A stretch of 64,000 bases of DNA from Aspidapion aeneum (taxonomy: Eukaryota > Arthropoda > Insecta > Coleoptera > Brentidae), in NCBI GenBank assembly GCA_963576565.1, contig CAUYVT010000053.1:124001-188000 (forward strand), in the 5' to 3' direction. The notes below the pieces were generated by a model. It had not been told where the DNA came from. It did not search any database and saw only the letters and a list, made by a program, of their open reading frames with translations. Positions within the stretch are counted from its first letter, which is position 1, and each line of letters opens with the position of its first letter. Made by a program: the position numbers and the translations under genes. This document shows positions 45,985 through 58,200 of the stretch, one piece after another.

Positions 45985-46625
45985 GTTACTGGTGGATACG
46001 GATGAATTATGACTTAGACCAGCTAATAGATGGCGCAAACATCGTGAGGTTTATCAACAGTAGAAGATTAGCTTGGCTGGGGCATGTACAGAGAATGGAT
46101 GAGACAAAAACACAAAGAAAAGTAACGAACCAGAGATCTGCAGGGGGTTTATTCTTTAAATGCTCCCTAGTAAGTAAATCATCTCTTAAATTCACGGTTA
46201 CCATTGGTCAATATCAGTTATATGACATAAATTTAATAGTATTGACATTTTTGGTGAATATTTTCAATAATAAATTTCACTTCAAAGTTCTCCTGTTGCA
46301 AAGCAGAAGAGCAGGTTATATCAAATGTTCTCTTGAAAATGATCCCTTCCGCGTCGGTTTAAAGTCATACACTATATAAACTGACTAATGGTAACGGTGA
46401 ATTGAAGAGAAAATTTACTCCCAGGGGAGCATTTACAGAATAAACCCCCTGAAATAAGGAGTGTAAGGGGAGGCCACGAAAAAGGTGGATAGACGATGTT
46501 GAAAATTATATCAAGGATATTGAAATACGAAGGTGGCGAAGAAGGGCAGAATGGAGGGCTTTGGTTAACTGGGCTAAAAGCAACTACGGTTGCTCTTCTC
46601 TGGTTGTAATGCCACTTGAAAAAGA
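45985..46625 (+). pseudogene. LINE C-terminus split by a MITE
   Basis: From 46002, 'MNYDLDQLIDGANIVRFINS' and 'RLAWLGHVQRMDETKTQRKV' run to the MITE border at 46140. After 46451 'GRPRKRWIDDVENYIKD', 'EWRALVNWAKSNY' and a stop follow. The WxGHVxRM and GRPRxRW.DDV motifs mark the tail of LINE polyproteins. The two halves are contiguous once the 311-bp MITE is set aside. The long frame running through the MITE is an artefact. Confidence 0.85.
46141..46451. mobile_element. TIR MITE (311 bp), copy 2
   Basis: CAGGGGGTTTATTCTTTAAA at the left with an inverted partner ending 'gaataaaccccctg' at 46451. 'ggttaccattgg' / 'ctaatggtaac' lies inside. It interrupts a LINE remnant. Confidence 0.85.
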
Positions 46626-47277
46626 AGAGGTATATGTGACAAAATCTTGGCATACAAGCAACTGGAGAAATGTGTATCTAAGCACAAAATAACTAGTTAT
46701 ACTAAGTTTTCCTGTGATCTAGTCACAGTTTAGATACCTATAATATCTGTAAGTGTAGGTGTCTGAAAGATTCTTGGAGAACTGGTCAGATGCGCTGTGC
46801 ACGTGTTCTTTGTTTATGTTAAAACCAATTCCAGTTAGCACTTAGAACAGATGACGCCCTATTTCCTTAGCTGACCAGGTGCACTGGAGCGTCCAGGACA
46901 AACAACGTTGGGACAAAAACTGGGTTTGATATGCCTTGATATATTATTAACCATTAATTGCTCAACTGGGGAAAAAATCACATAGTCGGTGACGTCGCCG
47001 GCGCCTTCCCCATAGACCAATATGCCAGTATGTGTTTGAACTGAGATTCCAACTACCATTTAAATCACAAATTTAACATACTAAGTATTCAAAGAAACTG
47101 CCAATATTTTAAAAATACTACGTGAACATTATATAAGTAAAAAATTTACAAAATCAAAATAGTCACAATTTGTTGTCAATTCTAAACGGTTAAAGCTGGA
47201 GTAATAAAATTTGGCACGCATATTGACACCAAATAAGTAATGATTTTATGACTGTCATAAAAAATTATGCGTAAGCT
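46626..47277. other. Unassigned DNA
   Basis: Nothing recognised. Confidence 0.4.
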
Positions 47278-47418
47278 CTGAAGCCCGGTGCCAACCTGGG
47301 ACTTTTTCATGCGTGCCCGTGCACGCATCACATGACTGTCATAACATTTCATATTGAGATCATGTGACGCGTGAGCGGGCACCCACGAGGAACTCGTAGG
47401 TGGGAACCGGGTGTTCAG
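47278..47418. mobile_element. GC-rich inverted-repeat MITE (141 bp)
   Basis: CTGAAGCCCGG at the left and 'ccgggtgttcag' at the right; arms extend over 'gtgcccgtgcacgcatcaca' and its partner. It is notably GC-rich for this DNA. Confidence 0.75.
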
Positions 47419-48087
47419 GGGCATAAGGGGTAATGTATTTTAGATTAAATCTAATATCTCCGAGAAACATTCCCATTAATGATTGCAGCCAAATTTATCT
47501 TACGTGGTACTACAGTTATGAATTCTTCCTGAAGTCGTGGCTGTACAGACCCTACATCACCACTAGAGGATTAAATCCATTTTCGTTTTACCAGTTTATA
47601 CCTACATATCATCTTATTATTGTTTTGGTTTGAAGCAGTCGCAGTCGTGTAGTCTTTTGGAAAGTGGCAAGTGCATTCATAAAATGTTTACTTATTTTGT
47701 TGTAGCTAATTTTAGAGTAGGTTTTAACATCTTTGACAAAATAAAAGCATTCACGACATTTAGTTTTAAAATTAAAGTGCTTTTCCTTTTAGATTCCACA
47801 ATAAAATATAAAGGTAGGGGACGGACGCCGGACGGTGGGGCATTGTGGCCACTTTAAGAAAAAATGTTTTATAACGTTCTTTGTATACATATTATTTTTT
47901 AACGATTTTGTAGGTACTTAAATGAATATCAGGGAATAACATATTATTACAGTTTGAAGAATATTAATTTAATGAATTAACAAGAATATTAATTTTTTTA
48001 CTAAAACTTTAATTTGTTAGCTTCGAAAAATTTGAACTGAAATCTACTACATTTATATTATAACAAATCAAATTTAAGACAAGTTGG

Positions 48088-48231
48088 CCCCAAGCTTTAA
48101 GCATGTGACCCATATAGAGCTGCAACCCTGCATATTGCGTACTAGACGAATTTATTTCAGCGCCATCTGCCCCTCAATATTGCAAAGCTCGCTGGTTGCA
48201 CCTCTATATGGGTCATATACTCAAAGCCCGG
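48088..48231. mobile_element. Inverted-repeat MITE (144 bp)
   Basis: 'gcatgtgacccatatagagc' near the left end, with its inverted partner 'ctctatatgggtcatat' at the right, gives arms of about 36 bp. Confidence 0.75.
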
Positions 48232-48233
48232 AG

Positions 48234-48673
48234 TGATTGATGTGATATGACCAGTTTGTGTAGTATTCTGTTTCAACTTAAAATTTGCATAACAATAGGC
48301 CAATGCGAGTACCAGGCGCACAACATTTTAAACAACATGCTGTTTTTGCTTCAAAGGCACAGTTGAAATAAACATATCGAGCGAGGCAACTTTGAATAGT
48401 TGTTTTTGACCTATAGTACTCCTTTTTGTTTAAACAAGGGCAATTATAATAATTAACTATCAGCATTTAAATGACAACCCGTGATGATGCAAAAAAATCG
48501 ATCTATACTATTACATTTAAAGATAACAATAACAAACCAAATTCAATACGAGTTGACCCGAAATGACGATTGATGTGATACGACCAGTTTGTGTAGTAGG
48601 TATCTTGTTCTTGTTTTTAATTTTATTTCCCTTGCAGTTGGTTAAGGCGAGTGCAGGCGCACAACGTTTTTTT
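48234..48673 (+). repeat. Pair of direct repeats (~100 bp)
   Basis: 'gattgatgtgatatgaccag' through 'caggcgcacaac' at 48235-48330 recurs at 48568-48668 with changes. Confidence 0.7.
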
Positions 48674-49396
48674 TTGTAGCCAAAAGTTGGGAATTGAAAT
48701 CAAGCAAAATTAAATATGTTGTCAGTGTTGTTAAAGCTTTAACTTTACCAATTATTCAAAGGCCCCTAATAGCTATTTGTTGTATTTGGTGTAGAAACAG
48801 TTTTTAAAGTACATGTCTTTTTTTTGCAACCGTCTGAAACACCTCTATTTTATTCCGTAGAAAAATAATGAATACTACTGTAGTCCTTCGCAAGTGTTTA
48901 TAGAAATTAAAGTTTTATTCTTATTATTATAAAACCATAAAGAAAATTAATAATATTTAGATCGTTTGTGAATTTTTTTGCCTACTTAAACCAGACGTTA
49001 GAATCTGATTACAAAACATGTGCATTTGATTCATTGGTATCTACTTAATTGGATAAAATAAATATACATATATAAATAACAACATTATAAAAGACAAATA
49101 AATGTGATAGCTTTCGGACAATTATTACACATCTGTTTCAGACAATTACTTACATAAGCAGATAACTGATAAAACAGAGAAGATGTGGACTACAATAGTT
49201 TAATTTCGACAAATAGTGAACAAAATACAAAATTATAATAATAAGTTAAGAACCCCTATCGTTTTTTATTAAATTATTTATTTTTTCTTTATCTGTTAGG
49301 TAGCTGTATAATAAGTGGGATCTTAATTTCGAAACGCTTTATGGTTTCGTTATTGGATATAAAACTTCCTAAGAGTACTTTTTGCTCGATAATGGA
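48674..49396. other. Unassigned AT-rich DNA
   Basis: Nothing recognised. Confidence 0.4.
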
Positions 49397-49612
49397 TTGC
49401 CCGGTTTTTGCTTTTGCGCGTTATTTTTGTTGTGCAGTTCTCGTACTTGCGCAGTAAAAACCTTGCGTGGTATTTTTACCGCGTTAATAGACTGCGCGGT
49501 TTATTATCATACGCAGTTAAAATCTAGCGGTGTTTTGGGCTACACAGTTTATTATTTTGCGCAGTATTTATTTGCGCTGTATTTTTGTTGCGCGGTTTTT
49601 GTACGTAGGTGG
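49397..49612. repeat. Degenerate TGCGCAGT minisatellite
   Basis: The motifs ttgcgcagt, tgcgcggt, tgcgctgt and tacgcagt recur roughly every 20-25 bp between T-rich spacers. The reading frames over it are fortuitous. Confidence 0.6.
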
Positions 49613-50769
49613 TAGAAACCTTGCGCGAGAGAGAAACTTTAGTCCCGTCTTGATCGGATGTCCTCCCTCACCTACAGAAAAAGGACAAGAAGAGTCAACG
49701 AGGGATGAAACACCACATGCTTTGAGGGGAAGCAATAAAGGCACACATTTAATCTTTTTTGTGCTACTACTATCTAATTATTAAATATATTTTTAAATTT
49801 TATTTAAAACCCGATATTTTTCTTACCCGAAGGTCGTAGGTAATATTTACACCGGCACATCAAATAAAAAATTGATCTGTATATTTGATCAAACCTGCTT
49901 ATCCAGGGTTCTTATTATATTAAAACGTTGCAATTTTTCGCGCAGACACAAAAAGATGCGAAAATCGCAAAAAGTTGCTGTTTAAAAAATATAGACATTT
50001 TTTGACTGATGTCAACGAAGCTTTATAAAGTAGCTCCTTGAATTAAATTTATTTGTTTTTCTTTGCAATTTATTCGAAACTTTGAGGGTCTGCGAACAAA
50101 ATAACCCCAGCACTTGGATTCGGTGCATCGAGATGTTGAGACCGCTTTTTTTGTTTTATTTGCCTAAGTCAAGTTTTTCCTCTGTGCGCTTATTTCCTCG
50201 ATTAAGCAAATCAACAAAAATGTAATGTTTTTAGCCTTTAATTTATCTGTAGTACCTAGCTGCGTTTAAACTTTAAATTTTTTTCGAGTTTTGAGGGGGG
50301 GGGTGGGTACCTCCTTTACCCCCCATGTTTTATTATTCGTATTTTCTTTATATTTTTATCATAGACTTCTTTGACGTAGTTTTTATTCAAAATTACAATT
50401 TAAAATTAAAAAATATTAAAATTTTAATAAAATACTAAGAATAAAAAATAAACAATAATAAAACAGAGAGTGTAGTATAGACTCATTTTAAAACTCGAAT
50501 AAAAAAAGAGTTATTCTATAAGAAAAAAATTGTGTGTGCTTAAGACCACAGGGCAGAAGTGTAAACTTCAACAAGGCGAAATTAATAATACTGGCCTTCA
50601 TCTGCATCATCATATCGCTCGCTAAATGTTCCTCTCACAGGTAGTCGACTCGAGCCGACTTCACCCGAATGAGCGTTATATAGCCAAGCCTGATGGCTCA
50701 GTTCAATTCAGTACCCACAAAAACTGCTAAACGCGCCTAAAGAAGTTTACACTTCAGAAATATAACTTT
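49613..50769. other. Unassigned DNA
   Basis: No gene was recognised. A G-run/C-run pair lies near 50296-50322. Confidence 0.4.
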
Positions 50770-50896
50770 AAATAAAACTACAAACGACAAGTAAAATTAA
50801 AGAAAGAAAAATAATAAAAAGTTTGTCTTCAGCGGGGACTTGAACCCGGAATCTCTTGCTATGAACGCAAACGCTCTCCCATTAAGCCACCAAAGA
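50770..50896 (-). mobile_element. tRNA-like SINE head and tail (family 2)
   Basis: 50826-50896 (minus) folds by hand into a 71-nt cloverleaf. The acceptor stem TCTTTGG/CTGAAGA pairs throughout including G-T, the four-pair D stem is complete, the anticodon stem is TTTGC/GCAAG, and the T-arm CCGGG/CCCCG has one mismatch. The loop GTTCATA puts TCA at the anticodon. A- and B-box sequences are present (tggcttaatggg, gggttcaagtcc). It is followed by the same A/T tail as at 1896-2235, so I read it as a SINE rather than a working tRNA gene. Confidence 0.7.
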
Positions 50897-51828
50897 CCAT
50901 ACATAAATTTTCGGAAAACTTCTGCTCATGTATGTGTGTGGTGTCTCAATATAAGAACGAGAAACTCTCAGTGTATTAACTCGACCAAGTCATTCAACTG
51001 ACTTCTATAACTCTTCTTTCCCACAAAAAATTTAACTTTGTAATATATCTCAAAAAGTAAAAGTGACAGATAAAATTTAGACAATTGCATTAGGCTTTAA
51101 AAAGCCTACAAACAAGTCATTTACAGCAAAAAAGATTAAGAAATAAAAAAGTAACAGGCTCCAATCCAAAATGCACACTTTTCAAACAGCCCCCGTATCG
51201 CGAAAACGGATTGATTAATCAAAATGTGGTCTTTACCAAAAATCTTATCTTAAAATTTGAGGCTCGCAGTGGGGGTTAGTTTTTCCTTATCTCTCTTAGA
51301 AGTACCCTTTTCCATTAAAACGTGTTTAATTTGAATCACCCTGTACTTTTGAATTGTATACTTCATCACTTGCGACTTCTCGATTTAATATTGAAGTGGA
51401 ACAGGGTGGATATCATCGAGATAGAATACAGGGGAGCCGCTCCAACCATTTGTATAATGCAACAGAAAGTGGTACCTCTAGGCGTGGCTTAGAGTCATAT
51501 CAATATGTCTGCTTAACAGGGCCGCACTCAATAGATTTGTTTATATTTCTTTTTAATACAAGTTAATAGCTTCTCCCCTTGGAGAAAAGTAATACTTAAG
51601 TTTGTAAAAAATTGGCGTGTATTGTTTTAGGGATGAACATTATGAATTAATGAAAAGATTTTTTTTTACTTTAAATAAAAAATGATTTATAAAAATACCA
51701 ATATATTTTGAAAAAGCATAGAAAAAGGAAAGTTGTTTTCTTATAACTACGTTTAAGCGTCATATAGTCACATTTCTAAACAAAATGTGCCGTATAAAAT
51801 TTCATTTTGTCACGGTAATACATAATAA
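50897..51828. other. Unassigned DNA
   Basis: The sequence 'caccctgta' at about 51337-51345 is an unpaired right end of the TACAGGGTG MITE type. No gene was recognised. Confidence 0.4.
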
Positions 51829-52055
51829 AACTTTTTAACGCAGCATCGTATCAATATACGGGTTTCGGAATATAGTAGACCACATTTTTCTCATTAATTT
51901 GTATTATAACAAAAAACTTCGTAGGAACTTTCGTTTCTAAGATATTTACAAAAAATTGTTTTTAAAGCTGATATATCATGGAGTTCATAAAGTGCGCTAA
52001 TAGGCTAGCTAAGAAGGTATCAGATCCGTCATGGATACATTTATTTAACATAATG
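51829..52055 (+). repeat. Right half of TACCTTCCTAGC-ended repeat
   Basis: Matches the second half of 20924-21445, ending 'gctagctaagaaggtatcag'. Confidence 0.8.
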
Positions 52056-52272
52056 GCATGAGTGTTGAAAATAAAAATAAATAAATAATTTTGACACTCA
52101 ATTGTTACCTTTATCGTAAGGAAAAAATTCCACATCCTCTATCAAACAACGCCAGGTAACGAGCAATAAAATTAAATGAAACATGAAAATGATGGATTTG
52201 ACACGATTTGCATCCTCAGAAAACGTTAAATTTCACCCAAGTTCAGAAATTTTTTCGCACATGTGTGAAGAA

Positions 52273-52375
52273 GTACTTTTCCGCACATGTATGGAAAAGT
52301 GTACGATGGCGTCAACTGTAACCATACTTTTCTGCAGATGGGTTAGTGCTTTACCACACATGTGCGGAAAAGTAG
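52273..52375. repeat. Short inverted repeat 'TTTTCCGCACATGT'
   Basis: The sequence 'gtacttttccgcacatgtat' (52273-52292) and its inverted copy at 52349-52375 match at about 24 of 27 positions. Similar 'ttttccgcac' motifs occur at 59545-59610. Possibly a small MITE. Confidence 0.55.
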
Positions 52376-52730
52376 TTTAATTTGATTTGTGCAAAATTAA
52401 AGACCAATTTTTAGAAAAAATTAGTATAGTTCAACAGTGTTCGTAGGAAAAGCGTACACAACTCGATAGAGAGTAACATTCTTACACTCGCGTGTTGTTT
52501 CACTCGGCTAGCGCCTCGTTCGCAACATTTACCCTCGTGTGAAATTTGTCACTTTCTTCTCTTGTTATGTAATACACTATTTTACAACACTATCCTGACC
52601 TTGTTTAAGGAAGGTATGGCGCCATCTCTTAAACGCACATAACACTGTGATGTTCTATCAAAATGTTCTTCAGAGAAATGCTTGCAACAAAGGACACTAT
52701 ACTTTGTCGGCTGCCAGCTTCCCCTGCCTA

Positions 52731-52992
52731 CAGCGGCGTAGCGTGGGGGGGGGGGGGTTGTCGCCCCCCCCCGCCCCGAGGGTAGTGGCGCCCCATAGGT
52801 GGGAGAGGTGCCCTTGTGACTTATCGGCCGCCCCCTTACACATGATTACCTTTTTTTTTGGTCGCAAGATTTGTGAGAGGCGCCTTTTTGACCTTTTTGT
52901 TTTTTTTGCCACAAGATTTTTCATCAGTTTTCAAAGGCGCCCTTTTTAGCTGTCGCCCCCCCCCCCGCCCTTTCGGGCACGCTACGCCGCTG
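52731..52992. mobile_element. hAT MITE with perfect 8-bp duplication and G-tracts
   Basis: TIRs CAGCGGCGTAGCGTG and 'cacgctacgccgctg' are perfect inverted copies. The duplication CCTGCCTA is at 52723-52730 and 52993-53000. Long G-runs follow the left end and C-runs precede the right end, so each strand could form G-quadruplexes or a hairpin. It is non-coding. Confidence 0.95.
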
Positions 52993-53286
52993 CCTGCCTA
53001 CAAACCTCACCCATGCTTCCCGACTTGATACATTTAGGAAATCTGAAAAAGACAAATAAACAGCAGTAACTTCTCTAATCTTTTTTGTAGAGATATCGAA
53101 CTTCGGTATCTAAATATAAAAGTTTTATGTTTTTGTATAAATTATAAGGTATTTTAATCGCGATTTTTTTACTCGCAAAAGTTGAAAATAATCGTTTTTC
53201 CTGAGACGCCACCGCGTTTTTGAGCGCCCAGGCACGCGACTAGGGGCTGATTTTGACCCGCCAGCCTTGCGTTTCTTGGCTAGGTA

Positions 53287-53535
53287 CAGTGGCGGATTCA
53301 GGGGGGGCAGAGGGCCCTCATCCTCCCAGACATATAATATATTTTTTTATTATAGCAGCATTATTTAAAATGTATCGCAAATTCTACTTAATTTTTAAAA
53401 AAATTTCGCCCGCGGCGCCACAAATCTTTAGATACTAAATTTTACACTTTAGATTTATCAAAAACCGCTAATAAAAAATATTTTGATGTTTGCTGCCCCT
53501 TTGCCCCCCCCCCGGAAATCCTGTATCCGCCACTG
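53287..53535. mobile_element. hAT MITE (249 bp)
   Basis: CAGTGGCGGATTCAGG at the left and 'cctgtatccgccactg' at the right are inverted copies. The flanks gctaggta and gctggtca are only partly alike. A G-tract lies at the left and a C-tract at the right. Confidence 0.8.
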
Positions 53536-53558
53536 GCTGGTCACCTTTAGAGCAGTGG

Positions 53559-53735
53559 TCCCAAATTAGGGGCGCCGCCCAAATTTGGGGGGGGGGGGCG
53601 GTCGCGGAAGTGCTGATGTAATTTATTATTTTAAATAAAATGTTTTATTGTAGTAAAAAGACAGTCTGTGTTTCTATATTTGGGGGAAGGATTTATTTAT
53701 CAATTCTTTAATTCAAAAAGGGGGCGCCATCGCCA
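53559..53735. mobile_element. hAT-like MITE, incomplete
   Basis: CAGTGGTCCCAAATTAGG and a G-run hairpin at the left resemble hAT ends. 'gggggcgccatcgcc' near 53720-53734 may be a decayed right side. Confidence 0.4.
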
Positions 53736-55275
53736 AAGAAAGAAGTATGGCTATAGAGTAGTAAAGAATGTGTAAAGGCTGAAAGCTAACCTAGAGTTTA
53801 CGAATTATTTTTCAACATTTCTGTGCCATAAAAAACATTAAGTACGGTTCTGTTTCTTGTTTGTACTCACCTATGAAACGTTATTCCTTTTGATTTCTTA
53901 TCATCTACTGCTTCTGCTTCCACAACTGCATAGAGCACAAGACACCATGTTCGTTCTAAAACAAACTAGCAAAAATGCCGCCCGAATCTTAAAAAAAACA
54001 CAATTATACCAATTACACGAAAATAACGCTCGATCAAACAAATCGAGGGCGATGACAGAAGATAGACAGAAGGGTCTAAACAATATGACCGAAGGAGGTA
54101 CAGGGAAGAGGCGTGATGTCATCTCCTCTTTATTCTATCTTGATGGTGGATATAGATTTAAACTTAATATTTACTATCGTTATTTTATTTATGTTAAAAT
54201 GTGTTTTTAAATAAAACAAATTTGCGCACAAACTTCCCACATAGCACAAAAATCACATCAACGTTAAATTAACTTGAACAAAATTAATTAAGTTATTTTT
54301 TACTAGAAAACAACAATGTAATATTTTTTTGTTAAATCTACATGCTTAAAGATAACTTAAAAACAAGCTATAAAAATTTAATTTTTGCTGAAGTTTCTAG
54401 TGCTGTGTATATAACGTCTTTTTTACCCTCGTTATTTTCATGTGCCAAATTCACACTTGAAAAGTCCTCCACAACATGTTCTAAAACGCTATTAGATTAA
54501 GGCTTCTCAAACCTACTAACTGTTTGCTAATTTTTTTTCACGTTTTTTCTCTATATGTTTTTTCTCTATATGTTTTCTGATTAAAAAAGGCGCGAAAGCC
54601 TGCTCTAAAAGCCCTCTAGATCAAGACTTTTTAAAAGTAATAACTTTCTGCGTCTTTTTTTGTTACTTTTTTTTTAATAACTTTTTTTAAACTTAAAAGT
54701 GACGCGAAACGAAGTTCTAGAAGTTTAGTAGTATAAGACTACATTCAAGACCATTTTAAAAGATGCCGCTCAAGGCAAGACAAAATCTCTATACATATAT
54801 TATGTTTTCTTAAGGGCAAGCTCTACAAAACACTTTGAAACCACAGTGGCAAAGGTGTGCGTGAAAGGAACCTTGTGGGGCTGGACTTTGCCAAAAATTT
54901 TAACCAATCCCATCAAATTACGAAATAATCCTAAAACTCCAGGGCCGGTTTTTAAACCCGACAATCTGCTTAAAAAAACCCATGTAAAAGCTCTATTTTA
55001 ATTCCGGAAGTATTCCTTTTAATTGTCTAACGAAAATCTGATTCCCTTTATAACACGAAAAAAGATACGAAATATAAAAATACTTCATGTGGGCAAAGAT
55101 CTAAGTCATCCAGGTCAACCAGTCTTGCTAAACGAATAACCCTTTGGGACGCCGGCGGTCGCTTGGCTTTCTTGAAATCATGTGTGTGTAAAAATGCAAG
55201 TTTAATAAAATGCATTTGAATAATCTAATAAAATATATCAATTGATGGATAAATTTCTTTTAGTGCAGGCACTGT
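53736..55275. other. Unassigned DNA
   Basis: An open stretch at 53857-54210 (117 codons from TTG, or about 88 from the ATG at 53947) has no recognised motif and may be chance. No other gene or element was recognised. Confidence 0.4.
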
Positions 55276-58200
55276 AGGTAGTTTGAGTATGCAAAATATG
55301 CAGTTTGACAATGGATTCTAGCTGACAAAAGGTCACAGATTAACGATCTGAATGTTGCCAAGCCAGGTTTTGGTCCATTTTTTTTTATTCCCCCTTTTCA
55401 TATAGTCGTGTTCGAATTTCTGAAAACTTAACTAAGTTGACGCCTTAAAGCCATAATGACAGAGAAATGAATCAAAATTGTGTAAAATCCAATCTAAAAA
55501 TAAAATTATATTAGTTTGTTAAATTTTAGCTGCAAGAACTCCCAAAAACCCCTCAGACCCCCCAAAACCTGACATTTTGAGGTTTTCTTCAAATTTTCTC
55601 CAAAACTAAGGAAAAAATATGTTATTACCTTTATTATAGACAATAAAATTTCCTTTTCACTGATGTATTAGTCAGTGGGATACGACCAATGAGAAACTCT
55701 TCAGCGGCGTCCGTTTATTGAGGTGATGTAAAAAAATTAAAAAAAGAAACATGTTTATTACATGATTTACTCGCTTTTCTTACAAACTAAGCTCTTTAAT
55801 AAAAATTGTGTTCTATATTCGATTGTAGACAATAAATGTCCTTTAAAATGATCTATGACAAGGCCAGATTTTTTTATTTATAACAATTTAGGGTCGTACG
55901 TAAATTACATCAATTTTAAAAAATCATTAAACTTACCAAATTTTTTAACAAGTCTTGTCCAATTTTTTGAAAAACTAAGCTTTCTGGGAAAAAAATTATT
56001 TTATACTTTATTGTAGAAAATGAAATTCCCTTTTTAAAAATGTATAAGTTAGTGCGGTGAGACTAATACGAAACTTTCCAGCGGCGTGCGTTTATTGAGA
56101 AAATGTAAAAAAAATAAAAAAACCACATGTTTGTCACATGTTTTAGCCGATTATCTTAAAAAGCAGGTACTCTGTCAAAAATTATCTTTTATAATCGATT
56201 GTAGACAATGAAATTTTCTTTGAAATGCTATATCACAAAGGAAAATTTAGCTTTAAATTAAAATTTCACAGGCGTCCGTAAATAGAATCAATTTTTACAA
56301 ATCAACAAACAAATTAATTTTGTTACAGGTTTTATCCGATTTGCTCAAAAACTAAGCTCAATTGGAAAAAATGTATTCTAAACTTTATTGTGAAAAATAA
56401 AATTTCTTTTTTATCGATATATAAGTCAGTGAGGTTTGGTTAATGACAAACTCTCCAGCAACGTTCGTATATAAGGGTCAAATAAAACAAAAAAAATAAA
56501 ATCATTTTTGCCACATGCTTTAACCGATTTTCCAAAAAAAAAACAAGCTTTTTAGAAGAAATATGCCTCATAGCTGATTGTAGAAAATCAAATTTTATTT
56601 TAAATGATGTATAGCAGGGTAAGAGTAATTTCATTTTTAAAACTTCAGGGGTGTCCGTAAATAAAATAAATTTTTAAAAATTACTAAATGAAGCGCACCA
56701 CACTATAGCCGCCATCTCCCTCACATCCCTCCTCCACAATAAAAAGATAAAACTCCCTCCGAAAAAAGATTCTAGGTACGTAGCTTCAGCTAAGCTGTAG
56801 CAGCAAAGGTGATCCCTCCGCACCTTTTCTACACATCCTGCGCCATAGTTTTGTAGAGAAGATTAGATGGATGAGGGGGGGATGGCCTAGTACCGCCACT
56901 TATTTAAATTTTAAGCATCTTAAACAAAATCGAACCAAAATTAATTTGTTTGTTGATTTTTAAACATTGATTTAATTTACGGACGTCCCCAAAGTTTTAA
57001 AAATTTAATTTTTCTTACCTTGTTATACATCGTTTAAAACGATATTTTCTACAATCAAGTAAAAATACTTTTTTGATAAAGGGCTTGGTTTTTTTGAAAA
57101 TCGGGTAAAACTTGTAACAAAAATGTTTTTATTTATTTATTTTTTAAATGACCCCCATTTACGGACGTCACTGGAGAGTTTGTCATCAATTAAACTTTCC
57201 TGATTTACACATCGTTAAAAAGGAAATTTTATTTTCTACAACAAAGTATAGAACAGTTTTTTTTAGTTGAGCTTAGTTTTTGAGAAAATTGGATAAAACC
57301 TGTAAAAAAATTAATTTGTTTGATGATTTGTAAAAATTGATTTTATTTACGGACGCCTGTGAAGAAGGAAATTTTGTTGCCTATAATCGACTATATAACA
57401 GGATTTTTAAAAGAGGGCTTGGTTTTCAAGCTAATCGGGTAAAACACGTGACAAACATGTCGTTTTTTAATTTTTTCTGAAAAAACAGACGCTGCTGGAG
57501 AGTTTGCTATTAGTCTGATTACACTGACTTATACATTTTTATAAAGGGAATTTCATTTTCTACAAGAAAGTGTAAAATAATTTCTTTCACAAAAAGCTAA
57601 GTTTTTGAGAAAATTGGATAAAACTTGTAAAAAATTGGTTCAGTTTCAAATTGATATAATATATGGAAGACCCCAAATTGTTACAAATAAAACAAATCAT
57701 GCCTTGTTATACATCATTTAAAAGGAAATATAGTCCTATAGTCTACAATCGACTATAGGACACAATTTTTGATAAAAAGCTTGATTTTTAAAAAATGGGG
57801 TGTAACATGTAATAAACAATTTCTTTTTTTAATTTGTTTACATTATTTCAATAAACGGAGACAATGACACTGGAGAGTGTCATTGGTCCTACCTAAAAGT
57901 TTCACGTTTTGGAGGTTCTGGGGGGTTTTCGCAGCAAAAATTAAAAAAAACTAATATAATTTCATTTTTAGAATAGATTTCACACATTTTTGATGCATTT
58001 CTGTGTCATTGTGGTTTTAGGGCGTCAACTTAGTTAAATTTTCACAAATTCGAACACGATTCCCAACTAACATTTATAGTAACGGCTACATGTTCTAAAG
58101 GCATTGCTACTTTCTTATAGTAGAAATGTGGTGATCCCAACCAAAATTTGTTACTTTTTAGTTCTAACTACTATTTAGTATCAGGAAATAGTAGATGTTT

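Noticed and set aside
46002..46379. 125-codon ORF as one protein
   Set aside because: Only the first ~46 codons are LINE sequence. The rest translates an inserted MITE.
50826..50896. Functional tRNA (UCA anticodon)
   Set aside because: It has a T-stem mismatch, T at position 37 and a tail shared with another SINE-like copy, so it was annotated as a SINE head.
53857..54210. 117-codon ORF
   Set aside because: It has no recognised motif and only a TTG start at full length. Evidence for a gene is too weak.
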